From Siphonodentalium dalli (Eukaryota > Mollusca > Scaphopoda > Gadilida > Siphonodentaliidae), in the NCBI GenBank assembly GCA_032622095.1, contig CP136069.1, positions 11,736,036 to 11,800,035 of the forward strand: a stretch of DNA of 64,000 nt, given 5' to 3'. A program made the position numbers and the translations under genes. The notes beneath the pieces were generated by a model. It had not been told where the DNA came from. It searched no databases and worked only from the letters and a program-made list of their open reading frames with translations. Of the stretch, positions 35,102 to 45,161 are shown in pieces. Each line of letters begins with the position of its first letter. Positions within the stretch are counted from its first letter, which is position 1.

Positions 35102-35437
35102 TTGAGTGACAAGAAAGTGAGTTCATGGTGCAATATCCGAGAAGTTCTATATAAGAATGTGGTATATTATTTGGCAAATCACAATCTCACCAGTATTTGG
35201 CATTCTGATCACAGGTCTGAAAATTCTACAATGCCTAATTCCAAATTGATTTACCCATGTGGTGTTTGTTCCCAGGAATGTCACGAGATACGCAGCATCG
35301 GCTGCGATATGTGTGACCGATGGTTTCATGTAGAGTGCCAGCAATTGAAAATCAATGACTTTTTACTAAGTCATCGCTTGGTGACCAATTTAATTTATGC
35401 CAGAATCTTCGGCAAATTTCGACTGACGGACGTTTGA
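35102..35437 (+). CDS. PHD-type zinc-finger ORF inside the foldback element
   Basis: 111-codon frame; the more likely start is the ATG at codon 44 (35231, MPNSKLIYPC). From there the spacing is C-x2-C-x3-C-x7-C-x2-C-x4-H-x2-C (YPCGVCSQEC, IGCDMC, RWFHVEC), which is the PHD/RING-like pattern; the final pair of cysteines is missing because the frame ends soon after. PHD fingers usually bind histone tails, and they also occur at the N-terminus of proteins of several invertebrate transposable elements. The next frame (35434-35727) is basic at its start (KKPCQTKRVKACKTRSI) and overlaps by four bases, so it could be a frameshifted continuation. Function unknown; likely an element-encoded fragment or an exon. 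Confidence 0.5.
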   Translation: MSDKKVSSWCNIREVLYKNVVYYLANHNLTSIWHSDHRSENSTMPNSKLIYPCGVCSQECHEIRSIGCDMCDRWFHVECQQLKINDFLLSHRLVTNLIYARIFGKFRLTDV

Positions 35438-36928
35438 CGATACCGAAAACCGCGGCTATTGCCAAGAAGCCATGTCAGACTAAAAGAGTAAAGGCATGCA
35501 AAACTAGATCAATCAACCCTAGCAAGCGTCAAAAGGTATCTTGGCGCAAAATAATTATTCCTTTCATATCACATTCCTGTCATATCAGGCACATTTTTGA
35601 AAACGATCTTAAATTCCTGCATATCAGACTTTTAAAAAGATACAATACGAAACGCTCTTTATTCGTATTCAGACAATTCATTTCAATTCAATCAGTATTC
35701 GATGCATGTGTTTCTACGATAAGTTGAACACTGGCTTTATATCGGCTTCCACCATACAGCCAGGCTATGGTCTTACAATCTCGTCCAAATACGGATACGA
35801 TAGGCGAGAATCGCATGCGTTTTGATATGTCGATGCCGTCTGGAGAGTTTGGCGGGACCAGCATCCCGTCTCGATTTGCTCAGTCTACCCTTGATGCTAT
35901 AAAGTGGTAGCCGCGGGCGCTTATATATAGAGTTGTTTTTATGAGCCATCAGGCCCCCGCGGCAGCGGTCGCTGGCGCGACCTGACTGCCTCGATATCAA
36001 TTTGAAAAAGGGGTGACGTTGCTTCAATAACAGTTTGAATTTTGTGTTTCCCAACAGGTCTTAGACAGTGCCGTCCGCCTCCCCCAAGCCCACCCACCCT
36101 AAAAGTGATTTTTCCTATAGTGTTTTTGAAACGTGTCTCTTTGTGGTGTCATTCTTTTGGTATGATTTTTTACTAAATAACGGGTATGTTAGAGTTACAT
36201 TTCTTTGAATTTTACAATCGAAACATATTCGCATGCGATGCTGAGTCACGCGGGACACGGCAAACTAAATCGCGCGCAAATTGGCTTGCGATTTTTCAGC
36301 ATCCCACCCCATTTGGCATGCGATAGCGTTTGTACTAGGTGATACAGCATGATATATACACAAAAGTTAGGCACGCATCAGAGCCATTTCCATCCACTGA
36401 CTTCAAGGAGAACAAACTCTGCCCAAATCCGTTCCGCCGAGGACAGAATTTGCATATAAGTATATTGTATAGTATATTGTATAGTACTTTGAACATATAC
36501 TATGATTGACATCAATTCCACCAGAATTCCCTGCACCATCACCAAGAGATGTTATGTCGCCAACAAGAACACTATTATATATAATTTTACAATGTTTACT
36601 TATGATTGCAATAAACTGTTTGTTTTGTGGTTAGTATTATATTCTCCGAACCATTTCCGCATGAGTATCTTAACTCGACAACCGATTTACTACTTCTTAG
36701 AAGTCCGGGGCGTGCTGATATGTTCGCATTTGTCCAGTATAATCCATCTAAACTACCACATTGTACGAAATGACTTGTAATAATAACGGGGGGGGGGTAA
36801 CATTTTAGTGAGAATGCAGACGAAAATGGACAACAAAACACGTTTTTTCTCGCGAATTAAACCTGCCAAATCCATTCTGGCAGATATTAATTATCACCTA
36901 TCAGCGAATAATCTAATCCATGAGACAG
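35438..36928. other. interior of foldback element, no gene recognised
   Basis: Contains the basic 97-codon frame at 35434-35727 and small frames of no known family. GC-richer patch at 35850-36000 and a G-run at 36788-36796. Confidence 0.4.
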
Positions 36929-38569
36929 AAGTTTGTGTTCGGTTTTTCTATGCCAAACACAAACGCGTTATACAAAACACCCAACAAAACACTCATTATT
37001 GAACCAAACTCCACCAAACTTCGTATAGTAATAGTATGAACGTGAATACATATGCCTATGAACTTTACAAGGTGGTCTTATATTTAGTAGACTGTATATA
37101 GAGTTATATATCTCAAACGCCAGCTAACGCCACATCTATGCATATCTATGTGTTAATTAATTACCGGTGACTGAGGGTCGAACATAAACTTGTGTTCGGC
37201 TTTTCTATGCCGAACACTAAACGCGTTTTACAAAATATCGAATAAAACACTTATTATTGGCCCGAACTCCACCAAAGTTCGTATAGTTATAGTGTGAACA
37301 TGAATACATATGCCGATGAACTTTATTCGTGAAATTTCCCATTATTTGGACTTGTGTTCGGTTATGTTCGGTTGTGTTCGGTTGTGTTCGGCTTTTATGA
37401 GCTCCCGATTCTGCGCAGTCACCATCCGGAAGTCACGTGTTAAATTCACAAATAAACGTACCCGGTACTTTCTCTCATGGTATATAGAAATATATAAAAA
37501 TTATATAACAAGAAATTATGGCATTGAAATCCATGTAAAAAAGGGCGACCGTGCAGTCACGACGTACCTGCACTATATACTCAGACTAATGTGTTGACTT
37601 ATATGAACGTCAAGATTTAATTAACTATAAATATTTCTTATAACCAATTACGTACACGAAGTTGGTTGCTTGTGGTAGGGGGATTGGGTCTGTACCTCAT
37701 AATTATCATATTGTACTCATACATGTATCTTCCAGCCTTTCGATCGTGGCTCCCCGGGGCCATATTTTTGACTGCCACATTATGCCCATTCTCAATTTGG
37801 ATGAAATATTAGTTGTACTCGCCTCCACAACCCTTGGCCTTGGTTGGAAATTGGGGTTATTATGAGTGAGAACTTGGGTTTACCCCCTCATAATTTGGGT
37901 TGTTTGTTTGTTTCAAATCACAACCCAAATCATTAGAATATAAGTAAGGAAGAACATTCAATTTCCAAGAACATGTTTTGTTTGTACCTGTACAAATTCT
38001 ATAGTGATTTTATAGGTTGGGATTTGATCAGTTTGATTACAATTGCATGGAGCTACATTTATACCAGCGCGGACTCGGAGCCATGCACTATGAAACAACG
38101 TCAACGACTCAACCCAACCAAACCTAATGCGAACCATGCCAACACTGCTTTGTTGCTTTGTCGCGTCCCTGTCAAAACGTCAATAACGTTCGCGGGAAAA
38201 TGCGCGTGCCAATATGACGTCGCTTTGGATACAACATATGACGTAACCTAACAGTTTACGTGAACATGCTTCTACTAATTTACTAAACTAAAGAAAAGTT
38301 TATTTAGTTATATAATAAACGTTCAAGATATTTACGATATGAATTATGTTGTTTTCGCGAGGTGGCTAAGGAAAATTTGCAGTTTTAGCCTACGTAAATT
38401 TCCGACATTTCCCGAATGTCATAGCAACCCGAGTCCGGTCGACAATATTTATGATTTAAGTCATGATTATTGTTCAAAGAATAAACCATGTAATGCCTTA
38501 ACGCAATGAATACTGTTATGTTGGCTATATGAAAAGTAACATTTTGTAGTTTTAATTTAATAGCAATGA

Positions 38570-38640
38570 CGTTTCAAGATGGCGGCCCCTCAAATCCAAG
38601 ATGGCAGCGCTCCCAATTCAAGATGGCGGCGCCCATGTTC
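38570..38640 (+). promoter_or_regulatory. triple AAGATGGCGGC cluster (YY1-like sites)
   Basis: Three CAAGATGGC(G/A)GC words at about 38574, 38599 and 38621 match the core known for YY1, AAnATGGCGGC. Binding is inferred; no gene start is next to it. Confidence 0.3.
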
Positions 38641-38657
38641 GAAAGCGAACTTAGTAT

Positions 38658-38726
38658 AAGGACGACCTGCGCATATGTTGCTGGGCAACATATGCGCGGC
38701 TGGGCTGCGCCCAGCTGGTCGTCCTT
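38658..38726. repeat. T-shaped three-way hairpin
   Basis: Outer stem AAGGACGACC (38658-38667) with GGTCGTCCTT (38717-38726). Inside are two adjacent hairpins: GCGCATATGTTGC/GCAACATATGCGC with a TGG loop (38669-38697) and GCTGGGC/GCCCAGC with a TGC loop (38699-38715). Single-base linkers separate the stems; all pairs are perfect. Confidence 0.85.
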
Positions 38727-38771
38727 AAAAAATTATATAAAAATTATATGACGTCATAATTCACATGCATT

Positions 38772-38805
38772 TAGGTATAAACACCCACTGGGGTGGTTGC
38801 TATTA
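38772..38805 (-). repeat. right inverted end of the TAGCAACC host plus TTA
   Basis: TTAGGTATAAACACCCACTG then GGGTGGTTGCTA, the complement of the end at 3410-3441; TTA follows. Confidence 0.8.
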
Positions 38806-39169
38806 TAAAGGCTCTTTGAGTAAGTATTTTGAATTTTACTGAGAGGTAAATTTGATCAAGTTTCTCAAGCATAACTTTTGAACTTTTTATATATGTATGG
38901 ATTGTAAATGCTTATAAGTTATTGTCAGATATATTTTGGTTCAATGGATTATGCTTATCCTGCTTGATATGAGACTTGCCATTTTCACTCTAATTCATAA
39001 ATAGGCTATTTTATAAAATTCAAGTGAGACACATACCGTACATAATATACTACGTGTACATGTAGTACAGAAATCATACATGTACATGTAGTACAGAAAC
39101 AATGTACATGTGTTAAGGTAGTAATGACTATATATGGTACTAATCTCTATGTTAATTTTTCATTTGGTA

Positions 39170-40068
39170 TTATGAGAGGGAACATGTCTCTATTCCGAAG
39201 GTTCACTAATCCGAAGGTTCACTATTCCGAAGGTTCACTATTCCGAAGGTTAACTATTCCGAAGGTTCACTATTCCGAAGGTTTTTGTTATTTTAAAAGT
39301 TAATTCTATATTCTAAAGTATTGAGAGGGTTCTTTAGTACGAAGACTCTTTTTATGAAGGAGATAACTTAAAACATTAAAAAAATAAATGTGATTTTTGT
39401 TTTCGTGGGTTTCCTTGAGATTTAACCCTTTGGCGAGTAGAACGACATATATGTCGTCTATCGGCTGCATGAGGACTAAAACGACAGTTTTAGGAAGTGT
39501 TATTTTACGTAGACATAACTTCAATAAATCATCTGATTTATAAATGATTTACATAGGAGTTATTTTGATTAATATAATGTCCCAAATGCTAAAGGCGGAC
39601 TATGTCACTATAACAGTGGGGCTCTTACGGTCAATCAATACTGGAGCGCTATAACTTACCGTATAGCAGAATACCGCTGAATGGACCTAACTGCAATTCT
39701 GACTTTGTATTGATTTTAATGCTGATGTTTCTTTCAAGTACAGATTGCCAGTTCGGGTAGAATGCATCTCTAACTCGTAGTTTATTTCAGTCATTGTGTT
39801 TTCAACTTTCTATAATATTAAAATGATAAACTGATACTGTCTTCTTGCTATTAATAACCGACATCTGGGACAAATTAGATATTAGATTGGGGTGTATAAA
39901 TGTACAGGGGCACAAATTTTGATTCATTTCTGGCTAAAAACTCCCATAATAGAAAACCTTCGGAATAGCGAACCTTCGGAATAGTGAACCTTCGGATTAG
40001 TGAACCTTCGGATTAGTGAACCTTCGGATTAGCGAACCTTCGGAATAGAGAACCCTACCCTTATGAGA
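39170..40068. mobile_element. 883-bp element with TTATGAGA duplications and tandem-repeat ends
   Basis: TTATGAGA at 39170-39177 and 40061-40068. The element (39178-40060) starts GGG and ends CCC. Each end contains five or six tandem ATTCCGAAGGTTCACT units (left about 39190-39282, right about 39954-40048, inverted). Interior holds the palindrome ACGACATATATGTCGT near 39441 but no transposase. Confidence 0.88.
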
Positions 40069-40440
40069 TCCCACTTGATAACCAGGTTGGTTTGATCAAA
40101 TTGTTAATGTTCCTGTGCTGTAATTGATTGAAATACTGAAGTCTGAATGCTGAATGATAACATATCTGAACTCAAATTATTTGAAGTTTTCCCAGATGAA
40201 AGCTAGATAAAGCCAAACATACTTTACATGTCAATATATATATAAATATATAAATGTTTTGCATCCTGTTATGATATGAATTGGGACCTAAATTTAAAAT
40301 AAAAAAATTAAATAAAAATGTTTTTTTGTTTTGTTTTGTTTTTTGGTCCAATGTTTTTTTTTTTGCAATGGCAATACAAAGTTTAGGGTCGGGGGTTTAA
40401 AATAGGGTCGGTCGGGTTAGCGGAAACAAACGTATTTTTT

Positions 40441-41128
40441 TTAGGCCTGATCAGACAAACAGTACGACCTGTAGACCGCGCCAATTGATTTAATTTTGAA
40501 ATCAAAGATGGCTGCCAGCGGCCATGTTTTTTGGCCAAATTACCCCAAAAGGACTCGTTCCCATTTACATGTCAAGGTCAACAGCCATGACAAATTTCAT
40601 GAAGATCGGACCAAAGCTACGACCTGTAGCCCACGCCAAAGGATTTAGTCATGCAAAGAGTAAAATCCAAGATGGCTACTGGTGGCCATGTTTTTTGGCA
40701 TAACGACCCCAAAATAACTCGTTCCCATCTACATGTCAATATTAACATCTATGACAAATTTCAAGATAATCAGACAAACAGTACGACCTGTAGACCGCGC
40801 CAATTGATTTAATTTTGAAATCAAAGATGGCTGCCAGCGGCCATGTTTTTTGGCCAAATTACCCCAAAAGGACTCGTTCCCATTTACATGTCAAGGTCAA
40901 CAGCCATGACAAATTTCATGAAGATCCGACCAAAGCTACGATCTGTAGCCCACGCCAAAGGATTTAGTCATGCAAAGAGTAAAATCCAAGATGCTCATGA
41001 CGGCCATGTTTTTTTGGCCGAACTACCCAAAATGACTCATTCACATCAGCCTTTCATTATTAACATCCATGACAAATTTCACGATAATCAGACGAACAGT
41101 ACGACATGTAGACCGCGCCAATAGATTT
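40441..41128 (+). repeat. ~160-bp array, second location, about four units
   Basis: Same unit and subtypes as the 26.9-29.4 kb array. Preceded by T/G-rich simple DNA (40300-40440). Confidence 0.85.
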
Positions 41129-41971
41129 ATTTGATTTAAATCAAGATTTCTTTGATTTAAATCGATTTATTTGATTTTTTTCTTCTAACTGTTATGAAAA
41201 TATGTAATTGTGCAATGTCTTTGATAAATGAAGGTTCTGAGAGGTGTTGCTTATTGTATCCAAGGCTGGATTAATCAGAATTCTGTGATTGTATTATTTT
41301 TTTAATTATTTTTTGTATACCAATGAACACACAAATATGGCAATACAGATATAGCAACCATGTGCTTTATGCATACACTTAGGTCCATATGGGTTTCAAT
41401 GTTGTGATATCTGGAAAGGTAGACCTGTGCTTAAAACTTTTACTAATAAATTTAGTAAATTTTAGATGAAAACTGAATATATTATCAATCACGTTCGCTC
41501 TCAGTGACTTGAGGACATACGTAATCACACTATATATCAAGTATAGGCACTAGACAACTAGAGTAGTCACAACTAGATGGCAGAGTATATGGTAGAACTT
41601 CTCAGTTAGCATTTACATGTACGGCAATGAGAAAAGGGGGAAAAGAAAATTAAACAATGTATATTGAGGCGTACTGAATCTGAGTGTAGTTACAAACAAT
41701 ACGAACAATGCTATAAAGTGGGACAGGCCATTGCTGGAACAGTAAATATGGTACCATGCAGTATGCCTGTAGTTTATATAGTATAGGGTTGATAATATGT
41801 ATATTGATTAATCATACTCATGTTTTAGTTTACAGAAACCTTGTTAGATATTGCAGTTCATGACTTTTTATCATCATTTGAACAAATTTGATTTAAATCA
41901 ATGATTTTTTTGAAACAAATCATTGATTTAAATCAATGATTTAAATCGCTTGATTTAAAGCAGCCAACCCT
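41129..41971. mobile_element. ATTTAAATC-rich hAT-like element inside the array
   Basis: Both edges are rich in TGATTTAAATCAA words (41133-41180 and 41885-41960). The right end reads GCAGCCAACCCTG, the complement of a CAGGGTTGGC start typical of hAT ends. The left end lacks a matching CAGGG, and array sequence resumes directly at CTGCCAGCGGCC, so the copy is incomplete. No coding content. Confidence 0.5.
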
Positions 41972-42079
41972 GCTGCCAGCGGCCATGTTTTTTGGCCAAA
42001 TGACCCCAAAATGACTCATTCCCATCTACATGTCAATGTCAACATTCATGACAAATGTCATAATGATCTGACAAAATTA
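41972..42079 (+). repeat. ~160-bp array fragment
   Basis: Part of one array unit between two inserted elements. Confidence 0.8.
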
Positions 42080-42467
42080 CCCTGCTGGACAAAACAAGTG
42101 TCAACTTAACTGTGGTGCGGTTAGTGTTGCCACCGCGGCAGAAATGCAACTACATGTACACCGCGGCTCCACCGGCTAACTACAGTTGGGCTGCGGTTTA
42201 CTTGCTATATGGCATGGTGTAGTTGCCGCAGTGTACATGTACTTTCATTAAACTGAAAAAAGAAAATACAAACCAAAAATGTACATGTCATTCGGCCGCG
42301 AGGGTACATGTAGTTGTCGTTCGGACGCAGTGAACTTGCCGTTCGGCCGCAGTACACAAGTTTGCTGTTCGGCCGCAGTGCTCAACTGCAGTTACAAACA
42401 CTGACACCGCAGCCGAACGGCAAATACACCGCGGTGCCAATGGACACTTGTTTTGTCCAGCGGGGTA
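42078..42467. mobile_element. complete CCCTGCTGGACAAAAC-family MITE with TA duplications
   Basis: CCCTGCTGGACAAAACAAGT (42080) and its complement ending GCGGGG (42465), flanked by TA on both sides. The undisturbed array unit at about 27780-27815 gives the empty site. Interior: tandem GCCGTTCGGCCGCAGT-type units. The TA target fits Tc1/mariner-type movement. Confidence 0.88.
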
Positions 42468-43188
42468 AGGACCTGTAGCCTGTGCCAAAGGATTTAGTCA
42501 TGCAAAGAGTAAAATCCAAGATGGCTGCTGGCGGCCATGTTTTTTGGCCGAATGACCCCAAAAGGACTCGTTCCCATCTACATGTCATTGGTAAAATTTA
42601 TGACAAATTTCATGAAGATCCGACCAAAGCTACGACCTGTAGCCCGCGCCAAAGGATTTAGTCATGCAAAGAGTAAAATCCAAGATGGCTACTGGTGGCC
42701 ATGTTTTTTGGCCTAACGAACCCAAAATAACTCGTTCCCATCTACATGTCAATATTAACATCTATGACAAAATTCATGATGATCAGACGAACAGTACAAC
42801 CTGTAGACCGCGCCAATGGATTTAATTTTTAAATCCAATATGGCCACCAGCGGCCATGTTTTTTGGCCGTTTATTCCAAAAGAACTTGTTCCCAACTACA
42901 TGTCATTGTTAACAACCATGACAAATTTCATGAAGATCAGACCAAAGGTACGACATGTAGCCCGCGCCAAAGGATTTAGTCATGCAAAGAGTAACATCCA
43001 AGATGGCAGCTGGCGGCCATGTTTTTTATGCCGAACAACCCAAAAATGACTCGTTCCCATCTACATGTCAATATTAACATCCATGACAAATTTCATGAAG
43101 ATCAGACTAAAGGCACAACCTTGAAATCCAATATGGCCGCCAAGATGTTTTTCGGTCGAAAGACCCCAAAATGATTTGTTCCCATCTA
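42468..43188 (+). repeat. ~160-bp array, third location, about four to five units
   Basis: Continues the unit interrupted at 42079 (GTAAGGACCTGTAGCCTGTG) and breaks at the next MITE. Confidence 0.85.
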
Positions 43189-43583
43189 CCCTGCTGGGAA
43201 AAACAAGTGTCCACTTAACCACGGTGCGGTTAGCATTGCCACCGCGGCCGAAATGAAACTACACCGCGGCTCCACTGGCTAACTACAGTTGGGCATTGGT
43301 TTATTTGCCATTCGGCCATGGTGTAGTTGCCGCTGTGTACATTCATCAAACTGAAAAAAGACAATACAAACCAGAAATCTAACCACGGTGTACATACCAT
43401 TCGGCCCCGTTGTAGTTGCTTTTTGGCCATGGTGTACATGTGTACTTGTCGTTCGGCCGCGGTGTACCGGTACATGTACTTGCCGCTCGGCCGCGGTGCT
43501 CAACTGCAGTTACAAACTCTGACACCGCGGCCGAACGGCAAACACACCGCGGTGCCAATGGTCACTTGTTTTGTCCAGCAGGG
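43189..43583. mobile_element. second complete CCCTGCTGGACAAAAC-family MITE
   Basis: Starts CCCTGCTGGGAAAAACAAGT after TA and ends GTCCAGCAGGG; right flank CAGTACGA is an array word from a different phase, so array DNA was lost on one side. Same tandem core as the 42080 copy. Confidence 0.82.
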
Positions 43584-43599
43584 CAGTACGATTGATCTT

Positions 43600-44627
43600 T
43601 TCAATTTGAAAACAGAAACAGATCTTTTTCAGTCCTAAATCAAATGATTAAATTAATGATAAGCAAATACCTGTGCAACCTTTGATGATTAGAGAACAAA
43701 TTCAACAATGCCTCCAACTCCAAGCTCCTGTCGAAAGTGAAAGTGCAATAATCATGTCACAAACACAGTTTACACATGATGTCATGAAATTGAATACACT
43801 TAACATTGAATTGACTAGTCTTCGTGTATCTGTGGTACACAATAATCCATAAAATCCTCAAAACAACATTCATTGTTGCAAATTACATGAAACACAGATC
43901 AATCACTCGTTGATTTTTCAATTTCGTGCCATGTGGGCCTTGACCTTGTAGTGGAGAAATCGGTGTATATAAAGTGTTTGTCGACGCCGATACCGGCTCT
44001 AAATAAAAGTGTAATGTCGCGCTTCTTCGTTGATTCTCAGTGGATGTGAATGCGATTTGGTATGCGTGTCCGGGTTGGGTCATGGATGATATTGATTATC
44101 GTACATGCACATTTGATTTGTTTTTTTAATTTCCAAATTTCGAGTAGAAGATTTGTTTACAATCGAGATGGCTAATCACAAACTGTGCCACGGTAATATT
44201 TTACCGAATGCCATGTTATCAGACTAGAAAGGCTGTGATTTAATGATTAATCCTCGATTAATCTATTATTTGATTGAGTCTCTGAATGACTCAGTGAGGA
44301 CAATTAAAAGGTGATCATCGGCAATCGTTGTTATTGTTGTACTTGTATGTAAATTCCTCCGTCGCGGTTGTCTTCGGCCGGAGCACGCTGCTCTCCTAAC
44401 TCAGTACCGTTACTAACAGTCGATTGCGTTTGAAGTTGATGTGAAGAAAACGTAATTCTTCGATCAGTTTCTGCTGGATTCTGCGCAGTAACCTCCCGGA
44501 AGTCACGTGTGAAATTTACAAAAAAGCATACATGCTATTTTCGCTCTTGGTATAGAAATATAGAAAAATTATATGACGTCATAATTCACCTGCATTTAGG
44601 TATAAACACCCACTGGGGTGGTTGCTA
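43600..44627. mobile_element. uninterrupted relative of the TAGCAACC host element
   Basis: Right half matches the nest at 34.2-38.8 kb without its insertions: TTTCTGCTGGATTCTGCGCA (44469-44488), GGAAGTCACGTGTGAAATTT, ATTATATGACGTCATAATTC, then the inverted end GGTATAAACACCCACTGGGG TGGTTGCTA (to 44627) and TTA. Left end not recognised; no gene. Confidence 0.7.
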
Positions 44628-44639
44628 TTATGCAGTGGT

Positions 44640-45067
44640 TCCAGCGGAGACAACATGACAGGACTTGGCGTGGATTGTGCAATCTTGGTCATCTTGTCTG
44701 GTTTCCGGCCCGCAAATTCAAAATCACGCAAATGATGCAAGACAATTTGACATGACGTCTTCGCTTGTTTTCATTAAGCTATGGTAAGCAATAAAATTGG
44801 TCTAAATGAAACTAATGGGTCTAAAATCACTTGGGAATTCTTCGTAAGTTGTCGCTAATTTCATTTTCATCGCGATGATCCATTTCCCAATCCGCGCTTT
44901 GGCAATCTCCATAACCGGAAGTCACGTAAAAACATTTCCAAAATCCATACCTGCCATCTTTGAAAAATTACTGATGGATACAGTTGGTGAATATATAAAA
45001 AAGTTATATGACGTCATTCACCTGTGCCTAAAGTATAAACAACCATACGCGGCGCTGGTGGTTGCTA
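44640..45067. mobile_element. diverged third copy of the TAGCAACC-type right end
   Basis: ACCGGAAGTCACGTAAAA (44913), GTTATATGACGTCATTCACC and AAGTATAAACAACCATACGC followed by GGTGGTTGCTA (to 45067) repeat the order of the 44.5-kb copy with more differences. Confidence 0.6.
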
Positions 45068-45161
45068 ATAGTATAGAATAGTGCTTTATGAACAGTGTAG
45101 GAATGCATGATTATCCATTAAACACACGTGTGAGAGCCGAGCGTTTGCTTACATACAACGC

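Larger units (their letters stand above)
34642..37414. mobile_element. 2.76-kb foldback element with 8-bp duplications
   Basis: GATTCTGC at 34642-34649 and again at 37407-37414 bounds an element (34650-37406) whose ends are ~220-bp inverted repeats starting ATAAAAGCCGAACACAACCG and containing three to four tandem CGAACACAAC units. The right arm is at about 37190-37400. A third, diverged arm copy lies at 36929-37071 in the orientation of the right arm. The host without insertion is seen at 44470-44485. The interior carries a PHD-finger frame on +; no transposase core recognised. 8-bp duplications fit hAT, P or Zisupton-type integration. Confidence 0.85.
37415..38802. mobile_element. right part of the TAGCAACC-type host element with a second insertion
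   Basis: Resumes the host (GCAGTCACCATCCGGAAGTC) and follows the 44.48-kb relative to about 37500. Host sequence returns at about 38735 (ATTATATGACGTCATAATTC) and ends with GGTATAAACACCCACTGGGG TGGTTGCTA at 38802, followed by TTA. The 1.2 kb between has no counterpart at 44.5 kb and is probably another insertion; it holds AAGATGGCGGC words and a T-shaped hairpin. No coding gene. Confidence 0.65.

Noticed and set aside
38658-38726. Integrated parvovirus terminal repeat
   Set aside because: The T shape is similar in layout, but there is no replication or capsid gene nearby, only one hairpin was seen, and a transposon origin is simpler.
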